This document shows, piece by piece, positions 29,280 to 36,732 of a stretch of 47,144 nt of DNA. The position numbers and the translations under genes were made by a program. Source of the DNA: Polyangiaceae bacterium (GTDB taxonomy: Bacteria; Myxococcota_A; Polyangia; Polyangiales; Polyangiaceae). The number at the start of each line of letters is the position of its first letter. Within the stretch, counting starts at the first letter, position 1. The notes beneath the pieces were generated by a model. The model made no database searches. It saw nothing but the letters and a program-made list of their open reading frames with translations, and was not told the DNA's origin. The stretch spans positions 1 through 47,144 of the forward strand of contig CANMZR010000002.1 of NCBI GenBank assembly GCA_947502375.1, in the 5' to 3' direction.

Positions 29280-32095
29280 CGAGCTTCACCGTTCGCCGTA
29301 CGGCGCTCATTCCGTACACCCTCGATGCCGGTCGCCCGCTCAGAACGGCGCATGGGCCGGTTCGCTTTCGCCGGGGCTACCTCGTTCGACTCGACAGCGA
29401 TGCCGGGCCGTGCGGATGGGGCGACGCCGCGTGTTTTCCGGGGTTCGGTTCCAGCGATCAGGCCGTCGGGGCGAGGCTTCCGATGGCGCTCGCTCAACTG
29501 GAGGGCCAGAGTTTCGAAGCGACCGAAGCTGTGGATACCTGGCTCGCGGATGCCGAATGGGAGCCTGAGGTACGGGCGGCCATCGAGCTTGCGCTCCTCG
29601 ATTTGCTGGGGTGCCAGGCGGGTAGAAGCATTGCCCAATTGCTGAGTGACAGCGCCTCCGAAACGGCTGCAACGCACACCTTGGTGACCTCCATCGATGC
29701 CGATCTGACCCGTACGGGAGCCTCGGTGTTCAAGCTGAAACTCGGCCCCTGTATCGACGAGGATGTCGCCCGGCTCCGGGAGCTGCGACGGCTCGTCGGC
29801 GAGACGGCCAGGCTGCGACTCGACGCTGGCGGCGGGTACTCGTTCTCGGATGCCCAGCGCGCCATCGACGCGTTCGCGCCCTTCGGGGTCGAGTTCATCG
29901 AGCAACCGGTGGCGGCCGGGCAGCTCGAGCAGATGGCGCGTTTGCAAGCACTCGCAGTATCGAAAGGCACGCAAATCGCGGCTGATGAGGACGTTACGGA
30001 TGCGGGCTCGCTCACCCGAGTCGTCGAAGCTCGTGCAGCCGGCGTCGTCATTCTGAAGCCGATGTTCGTCGGCGGTCTGCTCGTGGCGCGGCGCCTCGCC
30101 CTTCAGGCCGCGGCGCTCGGGCTTCAGGCAGTCGTCACCCACGCCCTCGAATCAGCCATCGGCCGAACCGGCACAATGCACCTCGCGGCAACGCTGCCCG
30201 GCACCCACGGGCTGGCTTGGTCACCCGAGCGGGACGTCGCGGCTGCGCCCACAGCGCGTCGCGGATGGGTCACGCTGCCAAACGCGTCGGGACTGGGCCT
30301 GGCTCCAAGGCCCGTCGGCGGAGCCGAGTGGCTGTTTCCAGGCCGAGCACGCGCGACGGCCGTTGTTCCGCATCCCTTGGCGGCGAGCGCGCTTTGCCGA
30401 CCCACCCAGCTTGCGCTCATCGACGCCACGCAGCGTGTGACCTACCAGGAGCTTGTCGTGCGGGTCGCTAAAGTGGCGGGCGCCCTGCAAAAATGCGGGG
30501 TGAGAGCAGGTGAGCGCGTCACCATCGACGGCTTGCCCGGCGTCGATTGGGCCGTCCTCTTTCACGCCATCGGTTGGCTCGGTGCGGTCGCCTGCCCGTT
30601 GCCACACCGGGCGACCGAGACCGAGCAGAGAGCCGCACTTCGCGCGTTCGACGCCCCCCACAACACCACCGCGGGCGCTCTCCTCGGGACCGATGACGAG
30701 GCCATGCCGGAGCCGGTTTGGTCGCTCGACGCTGTGCGCGTGGTCGTCGCCACCTCGGGCTCGAGCGGCTCCCCGAAGGCCATCGAGCTCACCGCCGAAC
30801 AGCTCGCGTGGAGCGCGTTTGGCTCGGCGCTCCGCATCGGTCATCACGCCGACGACACGTGGCTCTGCGCGTTACCGCTCCATCACATCGGCGGACTGTC
30901 GGTGCTTTGGCGCTGTGCGCTCGGAGCGACGACCGTACTCATCCACGAGCGTTTTCAGGCTCAGCTAGCCGCGAGTGCGCTCGACTCGGGGCTGGTCACG
31001 CTGGCATCGCTCACGCCCACGATGCTCGAGCGCGTCCTCGCCGTTCGCTCGGCCAGCGCCTTTCATCCCCGCGTCCGCGCGATCTTACTCGGCGGCGGGG
31101 CCACCTCCAAGGTGCTCTTTGACCGCTGCCGCGAGCTTGGCGTTCCGGTCGCCCTCACGTGGGGAATGACCGAGGCCGCTTCGCAAATAGCGACCCGTGA
31201 GCCCGGGGACTTCGCGCCGCTCGAACAGGGGCTTCCCACCCTGCCCTTTCACCGCGTCCGGGTCACGGACGGGCGCTTGCTCGTTGAAGGGCCCACCGTG
31301 AACGGGGAACTCGCGACCTCGGATCTTGGACACACGGTGGACGGATGGGTGACCGTGACCGGACGAAGCGATGACGCGATTGTTCATCGTGGTGAGAACA
31401 TCGATCCGCTGGAGGTGGAGCGGACTCTCCTCACGCACCCGGCGCTTGCAGACGCCGCCGTGTTCGGGAGCCCTTCAAGCAGCAACGGCAGCGACGTCCA
31501 GGCCTTGCTCGTCGCACGCCACCAGCCGATCGACGACGCCGTGCTCACCGCGCACTGCCTTCAATTCATCGCAAGCTACAAGATCCCGACGCGCTTCGTA
31601 TGGTGCACAGCCTTGCCGAGGACGCCGCTCGGCAAGCTCGCTCGCGGCTCACTCGGGCAAGCGTTCGAGGAGGGAGCAGCGACGAAGGGCCTCGATGAAA
31701 CGCTCCGGCGGCCGCTCGGGAGTGAGACCCACCATGTTCACGAAGACGTGAACGAGCTTGGCTTCGGCGCGCACATCGTCCGGAGCATCAGCTCCGGTGA
31801 GGGTGAACGCGAACGTGATGGAGCGCTCGCCGACGCGCGCCACGCGGAGCGCCACGTCGATGCGGTCGTGCAGGCGGATCGGACGGACGAAATCCGCCTC
31901 GGAGTGGACGAGCGGCATCCCAACGCCCTCCTCGGCAATCAGCGCCTCGATGCTGGAGCCACCGGCGAGCAAGAGCTCTTCGTAGGTGGCATGGCACATC
32001 TCGAAGATGCGCCCGAAGAACACAATGCCAGCTCGATCCACCTCGTAGAAACGCGCAGTGACCCGATGAACGAAAGGCACGACCATGACCGATGA
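29276..32095 (+). CDS. menC-menE: Fused o-succinylbenzoate synthase and o-succinylbenzoate-CoA ligase
   Basis: One 939-aa frame carrying two consecutive menaquinone steps. Residues 1 to about 365 are MenC, an enolase-superfamily dehydratase: KLKLG (Lys153, Lys155), Asp183 (RLDAGGGY), Glu209 (EFIEQP), Asp237 (AADEDV) and Lys261 (ILKPM) align with the family catalytic set. From about 370, MenE shows the P-loop ATSGSSGSPKAIEL, the TWGMTEAASQ block, GWVTVTGRSDDAIVHRGENI and the catalytic Lys in TPLGKLARG near 788. The last 148 residues run antisense through the thioesterase gene and look non-functional. The TTG start overlaps the menA stop (TTGA) and is preceded by GGGAGG; no other start is suitable. 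Confidence 0.9.
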   Translation: MTSFTVRRTALIPYTLDAGRPLRTAHGPVRFRRGYLVRLDSDAGPCGWGDAACFPGFGSSDQAVGARLPMALAQLEGQSFEATEAVDTWLADAEWEPEVRAAIELALLDLLGCQAGRSIAQLLSDSASETAATHTLVTSIDADLTRTGASVFKLKLGPCIDEDVARLRELRRLVGETARLRLDAGGGYSFSDAQRAIDAFAPFGVEFIEQPVAAGQLEQMARLQALAVSKGTQIAADEDVTDAGSLTRVVEARAAGVVILKPMFVGGLLVARRLALQAAALGLQAVVTHALESAIGRTGTMHLAATLPGTHGLAWSPERDVAAAPTARRGWVTLPNASGLGLAPRPVGGAEWLFPGRARATAVVPHPLAASALCRPTQLALIDATQRVTYQELVVRVAKVAGALQKCGVRAGERVTIDGLPGVDWAVLFHAIGWLGAVACPLPHRATETEQRAALRAFDAPHNTTAGALLGTDDEAMPEPVWSLDAVRVVVATSGSSGSPKAIELTAEQLAWSAFGSALRIGHHADDTWLCALPLHHIGGLSVLWRCALGATTVLIHERFQAQLAASALDSGLVTLASLTPTMLERVLAVRSASAFHPRVRAILLGGGATSKVLFDRCRELGVPVALTWGMTEAASQIATREPGDFAPLEQGLPTLPFHRVRVTDGRLLVEGPTVNGELATSDLGHTVDGWVTVTGRSDDAIVHRGENIDPLEVERTLLTHPALADAAVFGSPSSSNGSDVQALLVARHQPIDDAVLTAHCLQFIASYKIPTRFVWCTALPRTPLGKLARGSLGQAFEEGAATKGLDETLRRPLGSETHHVHEDVNELGFGAHIVRSISSGEGERERDGALADARHAERHVDAVVQADRTDEIRLGVDERHPNALLGNQRLDAGATGEQELFVGGMAHLEDAPEEHNASSIHLVETRSDPMNERHDHDR
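31649..32086 (-). CDS. Hotdog-fold acyl-CoA thioesterase, candidate DHNA-CoA hydrolase
   Basis: 145-aa 4HBT-type thioesterase. The catalytic motif YEVDRAGIVFFGRIFEMCH with Asp17 matches the HCDPAGIVFYPNYF pattern of 4-hydroxybenzoyl-CoA thioesterases, and the DFVRPIRLHDRIDVALRV and FTLTGADAPDDVRAEAKLVHVFVN strands complete the fold. Sitting inside the menaquinone operon, it may hydrolyse 1,4-dihydroxy-2-naphthoyl-CoA, a step otherwise missing here; that role is inferred. It is transcribed against the operon, entirely within the 3' part of the menC-menE frame, and its start lies a base away from the polyprenyl-synthase start. It therefore needs its own promoter, which would lie within the 5' end of the polyprenyl synthase gene. 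Confidence 0.85.
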   Translation of the reverse strand: MVVPFVHRVTARFYEVDRAGIVFFGRIFEMCHATYEELLLAGGSSIEALIAEEGVGMPLVHSEADFVRPIRLHDRIDVALRVARVGERSITFAFTLTGADAPDDVRAEAKLVHVFVNMVGLTPERPPERFIEALRRCSLLERLPE

Positions 32096-33170
32096 CAGCA
32101 GCCTTAGCACCGTTTCGAACCGAGGCGGAGCGGTGCGCACGCTAGGTTCCTTGCGAGCGGCCACCGAGAACTCCGGACTCGTGGCGCTCTCATCACGACT
32201 GGATGAACTGCGCGAGTGGCTCCAGGGCGACCTCGCAGCCATCGAAGGCGAGCTTGACGAGTTGTGCCGCGGACGGCAGGGGGATCTTGCCGAGCGTGCA
32301 GCGGCGCACTTATTGGGCCAGCGAGGCAAACGGATAAGGCCCATTTGCGCGCTCCTCGGCGCCCGCTTCGCCGGGGTTTCCGACGACTGGCGCGCACGAG
32401 AATTCGCCGTCGCGAGCGAGCTCGTGCACGCCGCCACGCTGTTGCACGACGATGTGCTCGACGAGGCGTCCGAACGTCGCGGAGCCCCGGCTGCGCGGAT
32501 CATCTTCGGCAACTCGGCGAGCATTCTCGCTGGTGATTATTTGCTGATCGAGGCGCTTGGCCGCGTCCAGCGCACGGACCGTGGAGCGGTCCTGACCGAC
32601 CTGCTCGCCACCATCTCGCAGATGGTCGCGGCGGAGGCGCTGCAGCTCGAACGCCGGGGCACACTCGATCTGTCGCGGGCCGTTTACCTGGAAATTGTGG
32701 ACGGAAAAACAGCGAGTTTGTTCCGCTGGGCGCTCTCGGCTGGCGCCCGACTCGGGCAACTCAGCGAGCCGCAACACGCCGCTCTGGCAACCGCCGGGAT
32801 GGCACTTGGACGAGCGTTTCAATTGATCGATGACGCCTTGGATCTCGAGGGCGACCCGGCTCGGGTGGGCAAGGATTTGTTCGCCGACCTGGCGCAGGGG
32901 AAACTCACCTGGCCGACCCTCGTGGCCATCGAGCGGGACGCTGGCCTACTCGATGAGCTAAAGGCCCTCGCAAGCGACAGCAACCCAACCGGCGCAGCAT
33001 GGCAAGGCTTGCTCCAGCGTATTCGCGCCACCGGGGGCATCGAAGCCGCCCGTCAATTCGCGCTCGAGCAGGCACGGGAGGCGGAGCAGGCGCTCCTGCT
33101 CCTGCCCGAAGGGCCAGCTCGCACCACCTTTCAGGCCGTCCTATCGGCCGCCGTCAACCGCACCGCCTGA
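32085..33170 (+). CDS. Trans-polyprenyl diphosphate synthase
   Basis: Chain-elongating prenyltransferase that builds the isoprenoid side chain used by MenA. 361 aa, with GKRIRP near 81-86, the first aspartate motif LLHDDVLDEASERRG (Asp122, Asp123, Asp126), the GDYLL block, and the second motif LIDDALDLEGDP. A 60-residue N-terminal extension precedes the conserved start. Residues just before the first aspartate motif (VHAATL) are small, which fits a long-chain rather than farnesyl product, but chain length cannot be stated. The ATG overlaps the menC-menE stop by 11 bases, and the opposite-strand thioesterase starts within the same bases. Heptaprenyl/octaprenyl synthase (hepT/ispB type) is the likely role. 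Confidence 0.9.
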   Translation: MTDDSSLSTVSNRGGAVRTLGSLRAATENSGLVALSSRLDELREWLQGDLAAIEGELDELCRGRQGDLAERAAAHLLGQRGKRIRPICALLGARFAGVSDDWRAREFAVASELVHAATLLHDDVLDEASERRGAPAARIIFGNSASILAGDYLLIEALGRVQRTDRGAVLTDLLATISQMVAAEALQLERRGTLDLSRAVYLEIVDGKTASLFRWALSAGARLGQLSEPQHAALATAGMALGRAFQLIDDALDLEGDPARVGKDLFADLAQGKLTWPTLVAIERDAGLLDELKALASDSNPTGAAWQGLLQRIRATGGIEAARQFALEQAREAEQALLLLPEGPARTTFQAVLSAAVNRTA

Positions 33171-33185
33171 ATCGAAGGAGATCCA

Positions 33186-34187
33186 ATGCTCGTTACCTTA
33201 AGCGATCCCCGCGACGCCGAGCGCGTCACCGCCGAGCTTCAAGCGCTCGGGCTCTGGACCGAAAAGCTCGTGAAAGACTCCGTCACCCGTGCCCTCTTGG
33301 TGAGGGCCGACTCCGCTCACGTTTCATCCGAGCGCATCGAGGCCATCGAAGGCGTGGCGGCCGTGTGGAGCCCCCCTCGGGCGCATCCGCGTCTCGATGC
33401 ATGCGCTGGTATGCGCGTCACGGTGGCGGGCATCGAGATTGGCGAGGGCGCTCCTCCCGTGCTCATGTCGGGACCGTGCAGCGTCGAGTCACCCGAGCAA
33501 ATCGGCGAGGCCGCGCGCGCGGTGAAAGTCGCCGGCGGCCGGGTGCTACGCGGTGGGGCCTTCAAGCCTCGCTCATCGCCCTATAGCTTCGCCGGCCATG
33601 GCACCGGTGCACTCGCGTGGCTCCACGAGGCGGGCAAAGCCAATGGTCTCGCCGTCGTCACAGAGGTCTTGAGCGAGCGCGACGTGGAGAGTGTCGCCGG
33701 GCACGCGGACATGTTGCAAGTGGGCTCGCGCAACATGCAGGCGTTCGGACTTTTGAAGGCCGTTGGAAGCGCTGGCATGCCGGTGCTCCTCAAGCGCGGC
33801 ATGGCGGCGACGGTGGAAGAGTGGCTGCTGTCGGCCGAGCATCTGCTGCTCGCCGGGGCGAAGGGAGTGGTCTTCTGCGAGCGCGGGCTTCGGAGCTTCG
33901 ATCCGTCCACGCGCAACCTCCTCGACCTCGGTGCGGTCGCGCTCATCGCGCACGTCCATCGGCTCCCGGTCGTGGTCGATCCATCTCACGCAGCGGGACG
34001 GCGCGACTTGATAGCTCCGCTTTCGCGAGCCGCACTCGCCGCCGGTGCGCACGGGCTGATGGTCGAGTGCCACCCGCACCCGGAACACGCAAAGAGCGAT
34101 GGGCCACAAGCTCTCGACCCAGGTGAGCTCGCCCAGCTTGCAGCTCAACTCGAGTGGCGCCCCACCCTCAAAGGAACCGACGCATGA
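33186..34187 (+). CDS. aroF: 3-deoxy-7-phosphoheptulonate (DAHP) synthase, type I-beta
   Basis: First enzyme of the shikimate pathway, joining phosphoenolpyruvate and erythrose-4-phosphate. 333 aa: an N-terminal ferredoxin-like domain (about 1-70, LVTLSDPRDAERVTAELQALG) precedes the barrel, as in type I-beta enzymes, where it can mediate feedback control. Barrel motifs are MSGPCSVES, VLRGGAFKPRSSPYSF, QVGSRNMQAF, LLKRGM, VVVDPSHAAGRRD and the metal/phosphate block MVECHPHPEHAKSDG. AAGGAG (33176-33181) is followed closely by the ATG. Its place in the menaquinone operon suggests that chorismate supply is raised together with its use. Its stop overlaps the menG start as ATGA. Confidence 0.94.
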   Translation: MLVTLSDPRDAERVTAELQALGLWTEKLVKDSVTRALLVRADSAHVSSERIEAIEGVAAVWSPPRAHPRLDACAGMRVTVAGIEIGEGAPPVLMSGPCSVESPEQIGEAARAVKVAGGRVLRGGAFKPRSSPYSFAGHGTGALAWLHEAGKANGLAVVTEVLSERDVESVAGHADMLQVGSRNMQAFGLLKAVGSAGMPVLLKRGMAATVEEWLLSAEHLLLAGAKGVVFCERGLRSFDPSTRNLLDLGAVALIAHVHRLPVVVDPSHAAGRRDLIAPLSRAALAAGAHGLMVECHPHPEHAKSDGPQALDPGELAQLAAQLEWRPTLKGTDA

Positions 34188-34927
34188 CGATTGAAACCAA
34201 CCCCGATGGTGGCCGTGGCGGCAGCGGAGCGATGTTTGACCGCATCGCTCCGCGCTATGATCTTTTGAATCGCATCATGAGTTTCGGGCTCGACCGAAGC
34301 TGGCGCCGCCTCCTCGTGAAGAACCTGTTCGAGGCGACGCGCGAGCCGCCTTCCGAGCGGACGCACTGGGACGTCCTCGACGTAGCGACGGGCACAGCCG
34401 ACGTGGCGATTGCCATCGCGCGGGCGTATCCGAAGGCCCGCGTCGTGGGGCTGGACCCTTCGCTCGAGATGCTCTCGGTGGGCCACACGAAGCTCGCAAA
34501 AGAGGGTCTCACCCGACGCGTATCGCTCCAGGAGGGCTCGGCCGAGGCCCTGCCGTTCAAGGACGCCGAGTTCGCAGCTTCGTGCATTTCATTTGGGATC
34601 CGAAACGTTCCCGATCGATTGCAGGGACTGCGAGAGCTGGCTCGCGTGACCGAACCAGGCGGGCGAGTCCTCGTCCTTGAATTGAACGAGCCGGAGGGTC
34701 GCTTCATCGGACCTATGGCAAAATTCCACGTGCACCACGTCGTGCCGCGTCTCGGAGCCTGGTTGAGCGGTGCCAAGGAGTACCGCTACCTGCAGGAATC
34801 GATCGCGGCATTCCCGACCCCCAGCGCCTTCGCGGCCCTGATGGAGGCGGCACGGCTCACGGTCGAGTCCCGGCTCCCACTGGCCTTCGGCAGCGCGCAC
34901 CTCTACATCGCACGCACCCAAGACTAA
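34184..34927 (+). CDS. menG: Demethylmenaquinone methyltransferase
   Basis: SAM-dependent C-methyltransferase of the UbiE/MenG family, 247 aa, performing the last step of menaquinone synthesis. MFDRIAPRYDLLNRIMSFG near the N-terminus is the family signature, followed by the SAM loop VLDVATGTADVAIAIA, GLDPSLEML, ASCISFGIRNVPD and LVLELNEPEG. The C-terminal segment EYRYLQESIAAFPTP is typical. The ATG at 34184 overlaps the DAHP-synthase stop; a longer frame to 34154 is a shadow. It is the final gene of the operon; the downstream 459 bp is non-coding. UbiE could also methylate ubiquinone precursors, but no ubiquinone genes are here. Confidence 0.94.
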   Translation: MTIETNPDGGRGGSGAMFDRIAPRYDLLNRIMSFGLDRSWRRLLVKNLFEATREPPSERTHWDVLDVATGTADVAIAIARAYPKARVVGLDPSLEMLSVGHTKLAKEGLTRRVSLQEGSAEALPFKDAEFAASCISFGIRNVPDRLQGLRELARVTEPGGRVLVLELNEPEGRFIGPMAKFHVHHVVPRLGAWLSGAKEYRYLQESIAAFPTPSAFAALMEAARLTVESRLPLAFGSAHLYIARTQD

Positions 34928-35021
34928 GGGCCCCCGGCTCGGGTACGCGTGGTGAGCCAAGCCTGGAGCGTAGCGAGACCCTCGCCGCGATGCTTGTTGG
35001 CTCTTCGGGCGGGTTCGCGGA

Positions 35022-35055
35022 AGGCACAGGAAGTGCCTATCGCTCGCCACTTCCT
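35022..35055. repeat. Two competing hairpins in the post-menG gap
   Basis: AGGCAC-AGGAA-GTGCCT (35022-35038) overlaps AGGAAGTG-N12-CACTTCCT (35028-35055). The middle bases can pair with only one side at a time, as in attenuator-like switches. Biological use unproven. Confidence 0.55.
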
Positions 35056-35203
35056 AGGGATTCGTCGCTCGCGACGCTTTTGGGCGAGGGTCCTCCGCGT
35101 TGGCCATTTGCAAGAGCCAGTGAGGTGCAAGAGCCAGTAGGGCCTTTTCGGCGTGGGTCTAGCGAGCTGTCCGTCGTGCGCAACGGAGTCGACACCTGAC
35201 GGT

Positions 35204-35233
35204 CGCTGAACGCGAGGCCTCGATGGTTCAGCG
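35204..35233. repeat. Inverted repeat CGCTGAAC-N14-GTTCAGCG
   Basis: Eight-base perfect arms; the loop contains the ten-base palindrome CGAGGCCTCG. No T-run follows, so not a standard terminator. Confidence 0.6.
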
Positions 35234-35386
35234 TGGATGCTTCGACCGACGTTTGCCTGAAGCGCGCACCGACGGTATCGAGAGTTTATGTGGGCCTGTG
35301 CCAGGTTCAGCGATTCGCCCGCTCCATGTTTGGTGTTGCGTTTCCGATGATGCCCACGAGCACCGTGCTACTTTGTCTTTGACACC

Positions 35387-35965
35387 ATGAAGAACGCGGC
35401 ACCTCGACGACACCATACGTTCGCAGACTACCTCGACGTCGAAGAGAAGAGTCCGGAGGTGAAGCACGAGTTTGTAAACGGAGAGATCTTCGCAATGGCG
35501 GGCGGCTCGGTCGAGCACGCGGCACTCTCTCTGGCTGTCGGCGGCATGATGATGACGCATCTGCGCGGCAGCCCATGTCGCGTCTACTCATCGGATCTCC
35601 GCATCCGCATCCGCGAAGCCGGGATCGGTACGTATGCCGATGCTACCGTGGTCTGCGATCCAGTCGAGCGCGCTCCAGAATCCCCGACACACGTCACGAA
35701 CCCGCGCGTCGTCGTCGAAGTCCTCAGCCCGAGCACGGAGGACTACGATCGCGAGGACAAGCGCCTTTGCTACCAAATGCTCGCCTCCCTGCGAGAGTAC
35801 GTGCTCATCGCGCAGGACCGCCGACGCGTTGAAGTCTGGCGGCGAGAGAGCGACGCTTGGAAAAAAACGGTTTACGAGGCAGGCACGCAAGCGCGCATCG
35901 AGTCGATCGATTTCGCTCTGGACGTCGACGAACTTTACGGGCTCGCCGGCGTTCACGTCGCTTGA
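35387..35965 (+). CDS. Uma2-family (DUF820) PD-(D/E)XK nuclease-fold protein
   Basis: 192-aa protein of the Uma2 family, predicted restriction-endonuclease-like fold with unclear role. Family motifs: FADYLDVEEKSPEVKHEFVNGEIFAMAGGS at the start, then YSSDLRIRI, the Asp of GTYADATVVCDP, and NPRVVVEVLSPSTEDYDREDKR with Glu-x-Leu (the nuclease core), then YVLIAQD. The catalytic D...E-x-L residues appear intact. The ATG at 35387 is preceded by a non-coding gap. It stands alone in its orientation; Uma2 proteins are often multicopy and found at isolated sites, commonly linked with mobile DNA or with defence, but neither is shown here. Confidence 0.88.
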   Translation: MKNAAPRRHHTFADYLDVEEKSPEVKHEFVNGEIFAMAGGSVEHAALSLAVGGMMMTHLRGSPCRVYSSDLRIRIREAGIGTYADATVVCDPVERAPESPTHVTNPRVVVEVLSPSTEDYDREDKRLCYQMLASLREYVLIAQDRRRVEVWRRESDAWKKTVYEAGTQARIESIDFALDVDELYGLAGVHVA

Positions 35966-36108
35966 CCCACACTGTTCGCCGATTCGCTAGGAGACCCAAG
36001 GCGCACGCGAACTCGGAGGCCCGCCGGAGACTCACGGAACGCCGAGCATGTTCGATATCGCTGAGATGGGACCGGGAGCTACAAGCTGACCCATCTCCAG
36101 AACGCTCT

Positions 36109-36462
36109 TCAATCCTCGATGCACACGAGCGATTCACCGCCGCCTGAGTAGTTCTTCTTGCCCTTGCAGGTGTAGCCACCGCGGCACTCGGCAGGCTCGC
36201 GGCACTCGAGCAGGCAGACACCACCCTCCTTCTCAACGCAGCGCGTCCCCGCCGGACAGTCATCATGGCTCGCGCAGTTGACCGCGCAAGTCCCCCCCGG
36301 GAAGTCACCGCTGTTGAGACAGCGCGAGCCGCCCGAGCAATCCGTGTTGGTCGTGCAGGGCCCGCCAACGGCGGCCCCGTCCGTACCCACGCCCCCGCCA
36401 CACGCCGCCAGCGACAGCGCGACCATCCAGAAGCTCCCGACGATCATCCATGCTCTGCACAT
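36109..36462 (-). CDS. Small Cys-rich lipoprotein
   Basis: 117-aa exported lipoprotein. The signal ends in ALSLAAC (Cys21; Cys16 if ATG 36447 is used). The mature part has about ten cysteines in a recurring pattern: CTTNTDCSGGSRCLNSGDFPGG, CAVNCASHDDCPAGTRC, CLLECREPAECRGGYTC, then a final Cys near the end. These C-x(5-6)-C-x(4-5)-C units are a disulfide-rich surface fold common in myxobacterial secreted proteins and differ from the Cys/Asp repeat seen at 6757-11420. No enzymatic motif is visible. It diverges from the T6SS-associated unit across 270 bp. Confidence 0.75.
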   Translation of the reverse strand: MCRAWMIVGSFWMVALSLAACGGGVGTDGAAVGGPCTTNTDCSGGSRCLNSGDFPGGTCAVNCASHDDCPAGTRCVEKEGGVCLLECREPAECRGGYTCKGKKNYSGGGESLVCIED

Positions 36463-36600
36463 CGTCTGAGCCTTACTCTAGTTGAGGCCCGCGCGCCTGT
36501 TTGCGAACCAGCGGGAGCGGGCAGACGCGGACCGTCCCCGCATCGGAACCTTGGCCGCTCAGCAGCTTCGTTGACGCCACCTTTTTTTCGGACATCCTGA

Positions 36601-36628
36601 TTGATAAAAAGCAAGCATTTATAAAAAT
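36601..36628 (+). promoter_or_regulatory. AT-rich candidate promoter before the T6SS module
   Basis: The 36463-36732 gap has an AT-rich patch at about 36577-36640. TTGATA (36601-36606) and AAAAAT (36623-36628), 16 bases apart, could be -35/-10 boxes; the -10 is poor. Transcripts were not determined. Confidence 0.3.
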
Positions 36629-36732
36629 ACCATTCCTTTACTGGGAACAGCGCTCCGATCCATCCAACCAAATCGTTTCGAAAGCACCCATCGGACTCGC
36701 GCGCTCCGCACCGGATCGGCTAGGCTTCCCGA

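Larger units (their letters stand above)
34928..35386. other. 459-bp gap after menG with several hairpins, no supported gene
   Basis: Only short minus-strand frames, such as one ending near 34924, are present, with no ribosome site or family pattern. Two mutually exclusive hairpins lie at about 35022-35055, a near-17-bp direct repeat (GCAAGAGCCAGT twice) at 35110-35141, and a larger inverted repeat at 35204-35233. It may be a dispersed repeat or an RNA leader of the Uma2 gene. Confidence 0.5.

Noticed and set aside
34924-35130. 68-aa minus-strand frame in the post-menG gap
   Set aside because: No ribosome site or family resemblance, and it overlaps the hairpin-forming sequence.
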